A stretch of 10,436 bases of DNA from Gammaproteobacteria bacterium (GCA_030430875.1 JAUIKI010000030.1:1-10436), one strand, 5' to 3'; shown: positions 1 through 6,577, counted from the stretch's first letter. Numbers and translations: made by a program. The notes: generated by a model from the sequence alone, not told the origin.

Positions 1-1
1 A

Positions 2-109
2 GCGGCCCCAATAATCATCCAGCGCGGCTTTCACGCGGCCGGACAGCAAAACGCCACCCATCAAGTTCGGGAAGGACATCCCCAGAATGAGCATGTCGCT
101 GAAGTTCAT
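2..109 (-). CDS. C-terminal fragment of an AGCS-family sodium:alanine/glycine symporter (probably foreign sequence)
   Basis: Read on the minus strand, these 36 codons are open and give a membrane-transporter-like peptide. It contains NFSDML, then GMSFPNLMGG, then LLSGRVKAALDDYWGR running off the window edge. The FPN followed by a hydrophobic stretch, LLSG, a basic residue and DDYW resembles the last membrane segment and tail of sodium:amino-acid symporters of the alanine/glycine:cation symporter family, recognised from memory. Composition is about 59% GC, with GC-rich third positions, against about 40% for the rest of the window. The frame stays open a little past base 109 into the adaptor sequence and meets a stop at 146-148, so no real upstream part of a symporter gene is attached. 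I infer a short piece of another genome or locus joined here, not a native gene. Confidence 0.5.
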   Translation of the reverse strand, partial: MNFSDMLILGMSFPNLMGGVLLSGRVKAALDDYWGR

Positions 110-928
110 TTTAAAGATGGTGAAAAAGTTGAGAAAAATCAACAGCTAATGATTTTAGAGAAAGCTGAAGAAGAAGCGAGGCTTAGAGCGCTTCAGGCAA
201 AGTTAGTTGAATTTAACGCTGCATATGCTCGCGTTAAAAATCTTGAGTCAAAGAAATTGACTGCAACCGCAACGTTGGATCAGACTATTGCGCAACTTCA
301 TCAAACTGAAGCAGAGATCGATGCAATTCAAGCACAAATTAATGATCGTATTATTCGAGCACCCTTCTCAGGTAATCTTGGTTTTCGGCAGGTAAGTTTG
401 GGTGCTCTCGTCCAACCAGGAGATATCATTACCACCTTGGATGACATTAGCCAAATAAAAATTGATTTCAGCTTGCCAGAGACCGTGTTGGATAGCATAG
501 CGTTGAATCTTGAGATTAGTGTCGATGTTGACGCATTTGGTGATCAACAATTCTCTGGGCATATTGAAACAATTAATAGTCGTGTGGATCCGCTGACTCG
601 TTCGTTCCTTGTGAGAGGTATCATTAAAAATCCTGATGAACTATTGAAACCAGGATTACTTGCTAGGGTTAAAATTTATCAAAAAACAAGAAAAGTATCA
701 GTCATTCCAGAAGTTTGTTTATTATCGAAGGGTAAACAACAATTTGTTTATGTCGTAAAAGAGCAGGAAGGGCAAAAAATTGCAATGTTAACGAAAGTTA
801 ACGTTGGTGAAAGTCAGCTCGGTCGAGTTGAAATCTTATCAGGCCTTGATGAAAATGATGAAGTAGTCAGTCATGGAGTTATTAAATTACGTGATGGCCA
901 GCTTGTAAATGTTAAATCTGAACAGTGA
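101..928 (+). CDS. RND efflux periplasmic adaptor (membrane fusion protein, HlyD/AcrA family), 5' end missing
   Basis: This is the periplasmic adaptor that links an inner-membrane RND pump to an outer-membrane channel. The frame is open leftward to base 2, but adaptor-like sequence starts only at about 101-112 (HFKDGEKVEKNQQL, the first half of the lipoyl/barrel-sandwich domain). The first in-frame ATG, at 149, is internal to the domain and is not a credible start. A short charged alpha-helical hairpin follows (about 60 residues, rich in Ala, Gln, Glu). Next comes the second lipoyl half with RAPFSGNLGF and GALVQPGD, then the beta-barrel (IKIDFSLPE, VDPLTRSF, LKPGLLARV) and a membrane-proximal domain ending at the TGA. 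The missing part should be the N-terminal signal or anchor and the first barrel-sandwich strands, perhaps 60-100 residues. The pump gene starts 11 nt after the stop, so the two form an operon whose promoter is outside the window. Confidence 0.88.
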   Translation, partial: EVHFKDGEKVEKNQQLMILEKAEEEARLRALQAKLVEFNAAYARVKNLESKKLTATATLDQTIAQLHQTEAEIDAIQAQINDRIIRAPFSGNLGFRQVSLGALVQPGDIITTLDDISQIKIDFSLPETVLDSIALNLEISVDVDAFGDQQFSGHIETINSRVDPLTRSFLVRGIIKNPDELLKPGLLARVKIYQKTRKVSVIPEVCLLSKGKQQFVYVVKEQEGQKIAMLTKVNVGESQLGRVEILSGLDENDEVVSHGVIKLRDGQLVNVKSEQ

Positions 929-939
929 CTTGAGCGTCT

Positions 940-3900
940 ATGATTATTTCTGATATTGCGGTAACTCGCCCAGTTTTTGCTGCGGTTATTTCTTTACTGC
1001 TGCTTGCTTTTGGCTTGCTTGCATTTGATCGGCTACCATTGCGCGAATACCCTGACATTGATCCACCTATTGTGAGTATATCGACTAATTATCAAGGTGC
1101 TGCTGCAAGCATTGTTGAGACAACGATCACCGAGCGAATTGAAGATCGAATTTCTGGATTAGAAGGGATTAAATATATTCAATCCAGCAGTGAAGATGGT
1201 CGATCTCGCATCAGTGTTGAGTTTGCTGTTAATCGAGATATTGATGCAGCAGTGAATGATGTGCGTGATCGAGTGAGTGCTATTTTTGATGATTTGCCAG
1301 AAGAAGCAGATGTGCCTGAAATTGAAAAAGTAGACTCTAATGATGATGTGATCATGTGGTTAAATTTGGTCAGCGATCATATGGATGTATTAGAGCTTAC
1401 TGACTATGCAAAACGTTATTTGCAGGATCGATTTTCTGTGTTGCCAGGTGTGGCGCGTGTGCGTATTGGTGGTGGTTTGGAATATGCCATGCGAATTTGG
1501 ATAGACAGAAAAAAATTAGCAGCCAGAGGATTGACGACGACAGATATTGAGCAGGCCTTACGTCGTGAAAATATCGAATTACCAGCAGGAGGCATTGAAT
1601 CTGTTGACAGACAATTGACCGCGCGCGTTGAACGTAACTATCGCTCACCGGATGACTTTTTAAAATTAGTCTTGGGGAAAAGTGAGACGGGTTATTTGGT
1701 TCGATTAGGTGATGTAGCACGTGTTGAGAAAAGTGCGATTGAAGATCGAACTTTCTTTCGAGGAAATGAGTTACCGATGGTTGGTTTAGGTATCATTAAG
1801 CAATCAAAGGCTAATACCTTGGAAGTTGCCCAAGAAGTGAATAATCAAATTGATCGCTTGGAGTCAATGCTCCCAGAAGGTATGCATTTGATTAACAGTT
1901 ACGATACATCGATCTTTATTGATAACGCTATTAAAGAAGTCTATAAAACCTTATTCATAGCCATTGGTTTGGTGGTTTTAGTTATCTATTTGTTTCTGGG
2001 CAGTCTGCGTGCCATGCTGATTCCAGCATTAGTTGTGCCCGTTTCGATCATTGCAACCTTTGTTCTTTTATACCCCTTTGGTTTTTCAATGAATCTAATT
2101 ACGCTTTTAGCCTTGGTGTTGGCTATTGGTCTAGTGGTTGATGATGCGATTGTGGTTTTAGAAAACATTCATCGACGCATTGAGCTTGGAGAGACGCCTT
2201 TAGTTGCCGCTTTTTATGGAACCCGGCAAGTTGGTTTTGCCGTGATTGCAACAACCGTTGTGTTAGTCGCAGTTTTTGTGCCAATTTCTTTTTTGGAAGG
2301 CAACACAGGTCGACTCTTTTCAGAATTTGCGTTGACAATGGCTGCGGCTGTTGGCTTTTCAAGTTTAATTGCGTTGACATTGTCACCGATGTTGGCATCA
2401 AAATTATTAAAAGCACACGATGAAAATAGAATGGCAAAAGGTATCGAGAATTTTTTATTGAAGTGGCAACGATACTATGCCAACTTGCTTAAGAAAGTTC
2501 TTTTACATCCAAAATCCGTGATATTATTTTTTTTAGCGATCTCCATTATTTCAGCAATGGTTTTTTCTATATTGCCAAGAGAATATGCGCCTAAAGAAGA
2601 TCGTGGTGCTTTCTTTCTCTTGGTCAATGGGCCAGAGGGTGCGTCTTATTCTTTTATGGAAAGTTACATGGATGAAATTGAAAAGCGCTTAATGCCGTAT
2701 GTTGAATCAGAAGAAGTTTCTCGCTTATTAGTCAGAGCTCCACGCCAATTTGGGGCGATTTCAAGTTTTAATTCAGGCATTGTCATTGTGGTATTAAATG
2801 ACTGGGGGAGCCGGCGTTCTGCTTGGGAAATCATGCGAGAGATTCAAGGGAAATTAACGGATCTATCGGGTGTGGTTGCGTTTCCGGTAATGCGACAAGG
2901 CTTTGGTGGAGGCATTCAAAAACCAGTGCAGTTTGTGTTAGGTGGTGGCACTTATGCTGAATTAGTCGAATGGCGAGATTTATTGCTAGAACGCATCAAT
3001 CAGAATAATCCGGGTTTGACTGACATTGACCATGACTATAAAGAAACCAAGCCACAGTTACGCATTTCTATCGATCAAGCAAGAGCTGCTGATTTGAGTG
3101 TTTCCACAGAAGCCATAGGTAGGACGTTGGAAACGATGTTGGGTTCGCGAAAAGTGACAACATATATCGATGCAGGCGAAGAATATGATGTCATTTTAGA
3201 AGGTGAGAGAGATATGCAGCGCTCCATTACCAGCATGGAGAATTTATATGTGCGTTCTGAGCGTACAAATGTCTTAATTCCTTTAGCTAGTTTAGTTGAT
3301 ATTACTGAGTTTTCTGATACAAGCACATTGAATCGTTATAATCGAATTCGCGCCATTACCATTGAAGCTAATTTAGCAGATGGCTACACGTTGGGAGAAT
3401 CATTGGAGTTTTTAGAAAACTTAGTCAGAACTGAATTGCCGGAAACTGCGGTGATTGACTACAAGGGTGAATCACTCTCATTTAAAACCAGCGGTCAGTC
3501 AGTGGTGTTGATTTTTATCTTGGGGCTAGTGGTGGTGTTTTTAGTGTTGGCTGCACAGTTTGAAAGTTTTATTCATCCATTTATTATCATGTTTAGTGTT
3601 CCGCTTGCCATGGTTGGTGCCTTATTAGGTCTTTGGTTAGCTGGTGCTACGTTAAATATTTATACCCAAATTGGTTTGATCATGCTGGTGGGATTAGCTG
3701 CTAAAAATGGCATTTTAATTGTGGAGTTCATTAATCAATTGCGTGATCAAGGAAAACCATTTGTTGATGCAATTATTGAAGGCTCTTCAGTTCGATTGAG
3801 ACCAATTCTAATGACCGGAATCACTACTGTTGCGGGTTCAATTCCGTTAGTTTTTGCAACAGGTGCTGGTGCTGAAACACGTTCCGCATTGGGTTTAGTC

Positions 3901-4041
3901 ATTTTCTTTGGTGTCTTAACAGCAACAATATTCACGTTGTTTGTTATTCCCGTGGCCTATCAATTACTGGCAAAAAATACGGGCTCGCCACATGATGTTA
4001 AACGTCAACTTGATCGTGAAGAGGTTAATGTAAAGAATTAG
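940..4041 (+). CDS. RND multidrug efflux pump, inner-membrane permease (AcrB/MexB-like, HAE1 family)
   Basis: This is a proton-driven trimeric exporter of drugs or other amphiphiles, working with the upstream adaptor and an outer-membrane channel not encoded here. At 1033 residues it is normal for the family. The N-terminus (SDIAVTRPVFA, then DRLPLREYPDIDPP) is the classical HAE start and fixes the ATG at 940, although only a weak GAG lies upstream. Membrane segments are visible at about residues 10-28, at 332-405 and beyond, at 526-545, and from about 854 to 1010. Two large periplasmic loops lie between them. The proton-relay residues are intact: D401 and D402 in GLVVDDAIV, K922 in GLAAKNGILIVEF, and R952 and T959 in VRLRPILMT, matching AcrB D407, D408, K940, R971 and T978. 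Substrate cannot be told from the sequence. The gene converges on the acyltransferase gene at 4188-5102. Confidence 0.95.
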   Translation: MIISDIAVTRPVFAAVISLLLLAFGLLAFDRLPLREYPDIDPPIVSISTNYQGAAASIVETTITERIEDRISGLEGIKYIQSSSEDGRSRISVEFAVNRDIDAAVNDVRDRVSAIFDDLPEEADVPEIEKVDSNDDVIMWLNLVSDHMDVLELTDYAKRYLQDRFSVLPGVARVRIGGGLEYAMRIWIDRKKLAARGLTTTDIEQALRRENIELPAGGIESVDRQLTARVERNYRSPDDFLKLVLGKSETGYLVRLGDVARVEKSAIEDRTFFRGNELPMVGLGIIKQSKANTLEVAQEVNNQIDRLESMLPEGMHLINSYDTSIFIDNAIKEVYKTLFIAIGLVVLVIYLFLGSLRAMLIPALVVPVSIIATFVLLYPFGFSMNLITLLALVLAIGLVVDDAIVVLENIHRRIELGETPLVAAFYGTRQVGFAVIATTVVLVAVFVPISFLEGNTGRLFSEFALTMAAAVGFSSLIALTLSPMLASKLLKAHDENRMAKGIENFLLKWQRYYANLLKKVLLHPKSVILFFLAISIISAMVFSILPREYAPKEDRGAFFLLVNGPEGASYSFMESYMDEIEKRLMPYVESEEVSRLLVRAPRQFGAISSFNSGIVIVVLNDWGSRRSAWEIMREIQGKLTDLSGVVAFPVMRQGFGGGIQKPVQFVLGGGTYAELVEWRDLLLERINQNNPGLTDIDHDYKETKPQLRISIDQARAADLSVSTEAIGRTLETMLGSRKVTTYIDAGEEYDVILEGERDMQRSITSMENLYVRSERTNVLIPLASLVDITEFSDTSTLNRYNRIRAITIEANLADGYTLGESLEFLENLVRTELPETAVIDYKGESLSFKTSGQSVVLIFILGLVVVFLVLAAQFESFIHPFIIMFSVPLAMVGALLGLWLAGATLNIYTQIGLIMLVGLAAKNGILIVEFINQLRDQGKPFVDAIIEGSSVRLRPILMTGITTVAGSIPLVFATGAGAETRSALGLVIFFGVLTATIFTLFVIPVAYQLLAKNTGSPHDVKRQLDREEVNVKN

Positions 4042-4187
4042 GAGTTGTCTGGATGAGTAGGTGGGAAGATTGATTTAAGATAAGAATTAAATATTAGTCA
4101 TTTCTTTAATGTTTCATTTTTTTACTGGGTTGCTTTTTATGCCGAAAATATACGAACTCATTCCTTCCCACATTTTTTATTGAATAG
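4042..4187. other. Convergent intergenic region between pump and acyltransferase genes
   Basis: This AT-rich spacer separates two genes that run toward each other. I see no compact GC-rich hairpin with a T-tract for either strand. The only pairing noted is GTGGGAAG at 4061-4068 with CTTCCCAC at 4164-4171, followed by a T-rich run. The loop of about 95 nt makes it a poor intrinsic terminator. Confidence 0.5.
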
Positions 4188-5102
4188 CTACAGACGATAT
4201 AATTTTGGATATCCTTCAGGTCGTGTTTTAAATCGTTTATAACTCCACTGATATTGCTCTGGAATATCTAAGATGCAATTTTCTACGCTTTTATTCATCG
4301 CTGCAATGGATATAGATGGATCTGGATCATAAATTTCTGGCTCAGCATCGCGAAAAACAATCTCAAAACCTTTTTTTAATCGTTTTCCATAGATGCAGAC
4401 AACTGACGCATTGGTTTCTCTCACTAAACGAGATGCCAAGCGCATGCTTAATGCAGGTGTTCCAAAAAATGGTGCAAATTCACCATGGCCTTTGCTGGGT
4501 TCTTGGTCGGGCAATATGAAAATGTTTCTACCTTGTTTTAACAAGCCAGGTAAATCTTTTATGCCTTCGCGTGTTGCCGGAATCATTTGTATGCCTGATC
4601 TTTCACGCGCATCAATAATCCACTGATTTAGCAGCTCAATTCTGGGTGGGCGATATAAAGCAATAGGTTTATAATGTTTGGAGACATAGGCAACAATGAT
4701 TTCCCAGTTGCCCAAATGAGGCGCTAAAGCAATCACCCCTCGACCTTTGGTAATAGCTTGTTTAAATAGATCTTCATTTTTCCAAGCGATGATGCGTTGA
4801 TAGCTAATATTGGGTGGCTTTGTCCAAATATTACTCATTTCGCCTGCAGTTTTTCCTGTTTCAATCAGGCTTTTCTTAACGAGTTCTTCTGCTTGATTAT
4901 CGGTTAACTGTGGAAGACAGAGCTTGATGTTGATGCGAGAAATTTTCGCAAGACGAACGTTGAATCGCCAAAGAAACCAGCCAATGGTTGCTCCCACCTT
5001 TTGCATGAATCCAAAAGGTGGAAGTGCCATAATGCGCACGGCCCCCATGATGAATGTTGCTTTGAGGTGGTCTTTCCAATGGTGTTTTTGTTGCATTGTC
5101 AT
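4188..5102 (-). CDS. lpxL: Lipid A biosynthesis late acyltransferase (LpxL/HtrB family)
   Basis: This inner-membrane acyltransferase is predicted to transfer a secondary acyl chain from acyl-ACP to the Kdo-lipid A precursor (or a related lysophospholipid) on the cytoplasmic face. Its 304 residues are typical of the family. An N-terminal hydrophobic segment (about residues 15-47) is followed by the catalytic HX4E motif H129-L-G-N-W-E134. After that come YRPP (150-153), LPDQEPSKGHGEFAPFFG (197-214), and the C-terminal PEQYQWSYKRFKTRP (281-295), all characteristic of LpxL/LpxM enzymes. The start at 5102 is preceded by only a weak GAGA. A second ATG two codons downstream is an alternative that changes nothing important. 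The gene is convergent with the efflux operon and has its own likely promoter. Whether it is the LpxL or LpxM type, and its acyl-chain specificity, cannot be read from the sequence, so the symbol is a family-level assignment. Confidence 0.9.
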   Translation of the reverse strand: MTMQQKHHWKDHLKATFIMGAVRIMALPPFGFMQKVGATIGWFLWRFNVRLAKISRINIKLCLPQLTDNQAEELVKKSLIETGKTAGEMSNIWTKPPNISYQRIIAWKNEDLFKQAITKGRGVIALAPHLGNWEIIVAYVSKHYKPIALYRPPRIELLNQWIIDARERSGIQMIPATREGIKDLPGLLKQGRNIFILPDQEPSKGHGEFAPFFGTPALSMRLASRLVRETNASVVCIYGKRLKKGFEIVFRDAEPEIYDPDPSISIAAMNKSVENCILDIPEQYQWSYKRFKTRPEGYPKLYRL

Positions 5103-5126
5103 TTATCGCGAAGGTCTCAGGTTGTT

Positions 5127-5154
5127 ATCATACTGTGTAATGATACCTTTGCAA
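5127..5154 (-). promoter_or_regulatory. Candidate sigma-70 promoter of the acyltransferase gene
   Basis: Read on the minus strand, a -35-like TTGCAA (5149-5154) is followed by a 16-nt spacer and a -10-like TATGAT (5127-5132). This is about 25 nt upstream of the start codon at 5102. Both hexamers match consensus at four or five positions. The -10 lies inside an inverted repeat (TATCAT/ATGATA, 5126-5145). Promoter identity is an inference from motif and position only. Confidence 0.4.
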
Positions 5155-5366
5155 TAAAACCACAACGAGAATCGAAGTTTTTCTTGATTTTTTTTGTGTT
5201 GCTCTTTATTTCAGAAGTAGCAAAGTGTTTAGTTGGTGTGATGTTTATAACGAGTAGAAGATTAAGTAAGTTCAGCAAAAGGGGTGAATAACTAGAAAAT
5301 TGTATTGAGTTTATTGTGATCTCAGGCAAGTAATCCAAAAACAGCAATGGGTACAAAATTCTGACT

Positions 5367-5396
5367 GAAGCAACCCTGAGTTTAATGGGTTGCTTC
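5367..5396 (-). terminator. Hairpin downstream of the small secreted-protein gene, probable terminator
   Basis: GAAGCAACCC (5367-5376) and GGGTTGCTTC (5387-5396) form a perfect 10-bp stem with a 10-nt loop. It starts 28 nt past the stop codon of the minus-strand gene at 5424. Its position fits a transcription terminator or a 3'-end-stabilising hairpin. On the minus strand the stem is followed by AGTCAGAATTTTG, a poor U-tract, so intrinsic termination might be weak. No T-tract follows on the plus strand either. Confidence 0.55.
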
Positions 5397-5423
5397 GAAG
5401 TTAACGTAGATTATTGAAGTGGT

Positions 5424-5654
5424 TTATTCTCCATTCGCACTACCGCAGCTTTCTTCATAGTCTATAAGGGCTTTAAAGCATTTCTCTTCAGCGTCGGTAC
5501 ATTTTTCACTGCCTGCTGGCGTCTTGTCGCAAATCTCACTTGCGCTTTTACATATTTTGTCTGCTTCTTTTCCCTGGCTCTCGCAGTCGGCAGTCGCATG
5601 ACCGCTGACGGCAATCATTGAAGCGAGAAAAGCAGAAGTTATTAATGATTTTAT
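5424..5654 (-). CDS. Small secreted six-cysteine protein, unknown function, apparent AUA start
   Basis: I do not recognise the family. The first ATG (5616-5618) gives 64 residues beginning inside a hydrophobic stretch. Twelve more in-frame codons upstream complete a classic signal peptide: Lys at position 2, a hydrophobic core including LITSAFLASMIAVSG, and ATA before Asp as signal-peptidase site. The only possible start for that form is an ATA codon at 5652-5654, 8 nt after a strong AAGGAG ribosome-binding site; an in-frame TAA lies two codons upstream of it. The product would be 76 residues, with a mature part of about 54 that is acidic, rich in Glu, Lys, Ala and Ser, and predicted helical. 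It has six cysteines spaced C-x10-C-x6-C-x9-C-x6-C-x10-C around a Pro/Gly turn, suggesting a disulfide-pinned helical hairpin in the periplasm or outside the cell. A near-consensus promoter precedes it and a hairpin follows it, so it is a single-gene unit divergent from rpsU. Confidence 0.75.
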   Translation of the reverse strand: MKSLITSAFLASMIAVSGHATADCESQGKEADKICKSASEICDKTPAGSEKCTDAEEKCFKALIDYEESCGSANGE

Positions 5655-5660
5655 TTCTTA

Positions 5661-5669
5661 TTCTCCTTA
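5661..5669 (-). promoter_or_regulatory. Ribosome-binding site that places the small gene's start at an ATA codon
   Basis: The minus strand reads ATAAGGAGA here, an almost full-length Shine-Dalgarno sequence and the strongest in the window. It lies 8 nt before the ATA codon at 5652-5654, the ideal distance, and over 40 nt before the first ATG at 5618. This spacing, with the signal peptide that starts at the ATA, is the main argument for the longer form. Confidence 0.7.
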
Positions 5670-5690
5670 TTTTTTATTATTGGAGTAGAA

Positions 5691-5719
5691 TTTATACAAT
5701 TTTTTTGAGCAAAAGTCAA
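5691..5719 (-). promoter_or_regulatory. Sigma-70 promoter of the small secreted-protein gene
   Basis: On the minus strand, TTGACT (5714-5719, five of six consensus bases) is separated by exactly 17 nt from TATAAA (5691-5696, five of six). This is the best promoter match in the window. It predicts a leader of roughly 30 nt that carries the AAGGAG site. The -35 overlaps the left arm of an 8-bp inverted repeat (5711-5718 with 5741-5748). Confidence 0.7.
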
Positions 5720-5748
5720 ACAACAACTGGGATGGTTCGCTGACTTTT
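5711..5748. repeat. Inverted repeat in the divergent promoter region, possible operator
   Basis: AAAAGTCA (5711-5718) is repeated in inverted form as TGACTTTT (5741-5748) with 22 nt between them. The left arm covers the -35 box of the small gene, and the right arm lies about 25 nt upstream of the putative rpsU -35. The arrangement could bind a regulator at two half-sites about three helical turns apart, but an 8-bp repeat in AT-rich DNA can also arise by chance. Confidence 0.3.
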
Positions 5749-5773
5749 AATGTAATGGTCTCAATCTTTTCTT

Positions 5774-5802
5774 TTGCATATCTCTGCTAAAATCTATAGA
5801 AT
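5774..5802 (+). promoter_or_regulatory. Candidate promoter of the rpsU-yqeY-dnaG operon
   Basis: TTGCAT (5774-5779) is followed 17 nt later by TAGAAT (5797-5802), a reasonable sigma-70 pair ending about 47 nt before the rpsU start. An alternative is the extended -10 TGCTAAAAT (5785-5793), which lacks a good -35. I see no LexA-type CTG...CAG box like the one known at the E. coli operon. Confidence 0.4.
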
Positions 5803-5849
5803 GTCCGCCCTAATTTCAATATCAGCAAAAATGAGGTAATGTTAAGTCT

Positions 5850-6065
5850 ATGCCATTCGTAAAAGTCAAAGATAATGAGCCGTTTGATGTAGCGCTTCGA
5901 CGTTTTAAGCGTTCTTGTGAAAAAGCCGGTGTTGTTGCCGAAATCAGAAAGCGCGAGTATTACGAAAAGCCCGCTTGGGAGCGAAAACGCAAGTCAGCAG
6001 CAGCGGTAAAGCGCCACCTCAAAAAGGTTAGTCGAGAATCCAGACGTCGCGTTAGACTTTACTAA
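5850..6065 (+). CDS. rpsU: Small ribosomal subunit protein bS21
   Basis: This is a component of the 30S subunit that sits near the anti-Shine-Dalgarno end of 16S rRNA and helps select initiation sites. It has 71 residues, the same length as the E. coli protein, and carries the near-invariant block NEPFDVALRRFKRSCEKAG. A very basic tail follows, with ERKRKSAAAVKRH and an RRRVRLY end. A GAGG at 5833-5836 lies 13 nt before the ATG, slightly far for a ribosome-binding site. It heads the macromolecular-synthesis operon. In many gammaproteobacteria the divergent neighbour is tsaD, but here it is a small secreted-protein gene. Confidence 0.98.
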   Translation: MPFVKVKDNEPFDVALRRFKRSCEKAGVVAEIRKREYYEKPAWERKRKSAAAVKRHLKKVSRESRRRVRLY

Positions 6066-6100
6066 CAGACTGATTCCTATACCAATTCCCCTAAAAAAAC

Positions 6101-6565
6101 ATGACTGAATCCGCGTTAAAAAATCGGCTAACTGATGCTATGAAGAATGCCATGCGTGCCAAGGCTAAGGAGCGCTTGGGTGTGATTCGATTGGTTTTAT
6201 CTGAACTCAAACGTGTTGAAGTTGATGAACGAATTGAGCTGGATGATGCAAGAATTGTCACCATTATGCAGAAAATGTTGAAGCAGCGCCGTGATTCAAT
6301 CAATCAGTTTCAGCAGGCTGGACGCAATGATTTAGTTGATATCGAAGAATTTGAGGTGTCAATTATTCAAGAATTTTTGCCTGAATTAATGTCAAGTGAT
6401 GATGTTTTGTTGATTATTCAATCAACCATGGCTGATCTTGCGATTGCTTCTGCAAAAGATATGGGGAAACTAATGGGTGCACTCAAATCGAAATTAGCTG
6501 GCAAAGCAGATATGAGTGAAGTCAGCCGGTTAGTTAAATCTTCACTGTCCGAAACCTCTTCTTAA
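6101..6565 (+). CDS. yqeY: GatB/YqeY domain-containing protein
   Basis: This is a small cytosolic helical protein related to the C-terminal tRNA-binding domain of GatB (the Asp/Glu-tRNA amidotransferase subunit). Its own role is not well defined and it may bind tRNA. The 154 residues are close to the usual length of about 147-150. Visible family marks are the N-terminal ERLGVIRLVLSELKR, the central QRRDSINQFQQAGR and EEFEVSIIQEFLPE, and the C-terminal DMGKLMGALKSKLAGKADMSEV. It starts 35 nt after rpsU with no recognisable Shine-Dalgarno sequence (an A-rich CCTAAAAAAAC precedes the ATG), and 15 nt separate its stop from dnaG. That points to one transcript with modest translation. No terminator is evident between rpsU and this gene, unlike the E. 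coli operon. Confidence 0.93.
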   Translation: MTESALKNRLTDAMKNAMRAKAKERLGVIRLVLSELKRVEVDERIELDDARIVTIMQKMLKQRRDSINQFQQAGRNDLVDIEEFEVSIIQEFLPELMSSDDVLLIIQSTMADLAIASAKDMGKLMGALKSKLAGKADMSEVSRLVKSSLSETSS

Positions 6566-6577
6566 TACAGCGAATTT

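Larger units (their letters stand above)
5103..5423. other. 321-bp non-coding region between the acyltransferase gene and the small secreted-protein gene
   Basis: I see no convincing gene here. Open frames exist on both strands, but they are AT-rich, overlap the acyltransferase promoter and show no recognisable protein. What the region holds is a candidate promoter and dyad for the acyltransferase gene at its left end (5126-5154), long T/A runs around 5180-5200, and a strong 10-bp hairpin at its right end (5367-5396). Confidence 0.6.

Noticed and set aside
2..100. Adaptor reading frame extended to the window edge
   Set aside because: The frame is open, but the translated peptide does not resemble the expected N-terminal adaptor strands. 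The minus strand in this stretch makes a good symporter peptide, and the GC content differs sharply.
149..151. ATG at 149 as the start of the adaptor gene
   Set aside because: It lies inside the conserved lipoyl domain; recognisable adaptor sequence continues upstream to about base 101-112, so the true start is missing, not at 149.
4061..4171. GTGGGAAG/CTTCCCAC inverted repeat followed by Ts as a terminator of the efflux operon
   Set aside because: The arms are only 8 bp and separated by 95 nt, too far for a typical intrinsic terminator.
5171..5200. AATCGAAG/CTTGATT stem followed by a run of Ts on the plus strand
   Set aside because: The stem is weak and bulged, and no plus-strand gene ends nearby for it to terminate.
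5001..5291. 96-codon plus-strand open frame over the 5' end of the acyltransferase gene
   Set aside because: Much of it is antisense to a well-supported gene and the rest is AT-rich intergenic sequence with no protein-like features.
5117..5356. 79-codon minus-strand open frame upstream of the acyltransferase gene
   Set aside because: It is AT-rich with low-complexity Leu/Asn/Ile, has no ribosome-binding site worth noting, no recognisable domain, and overlaps the likely acyltransferase promoter.
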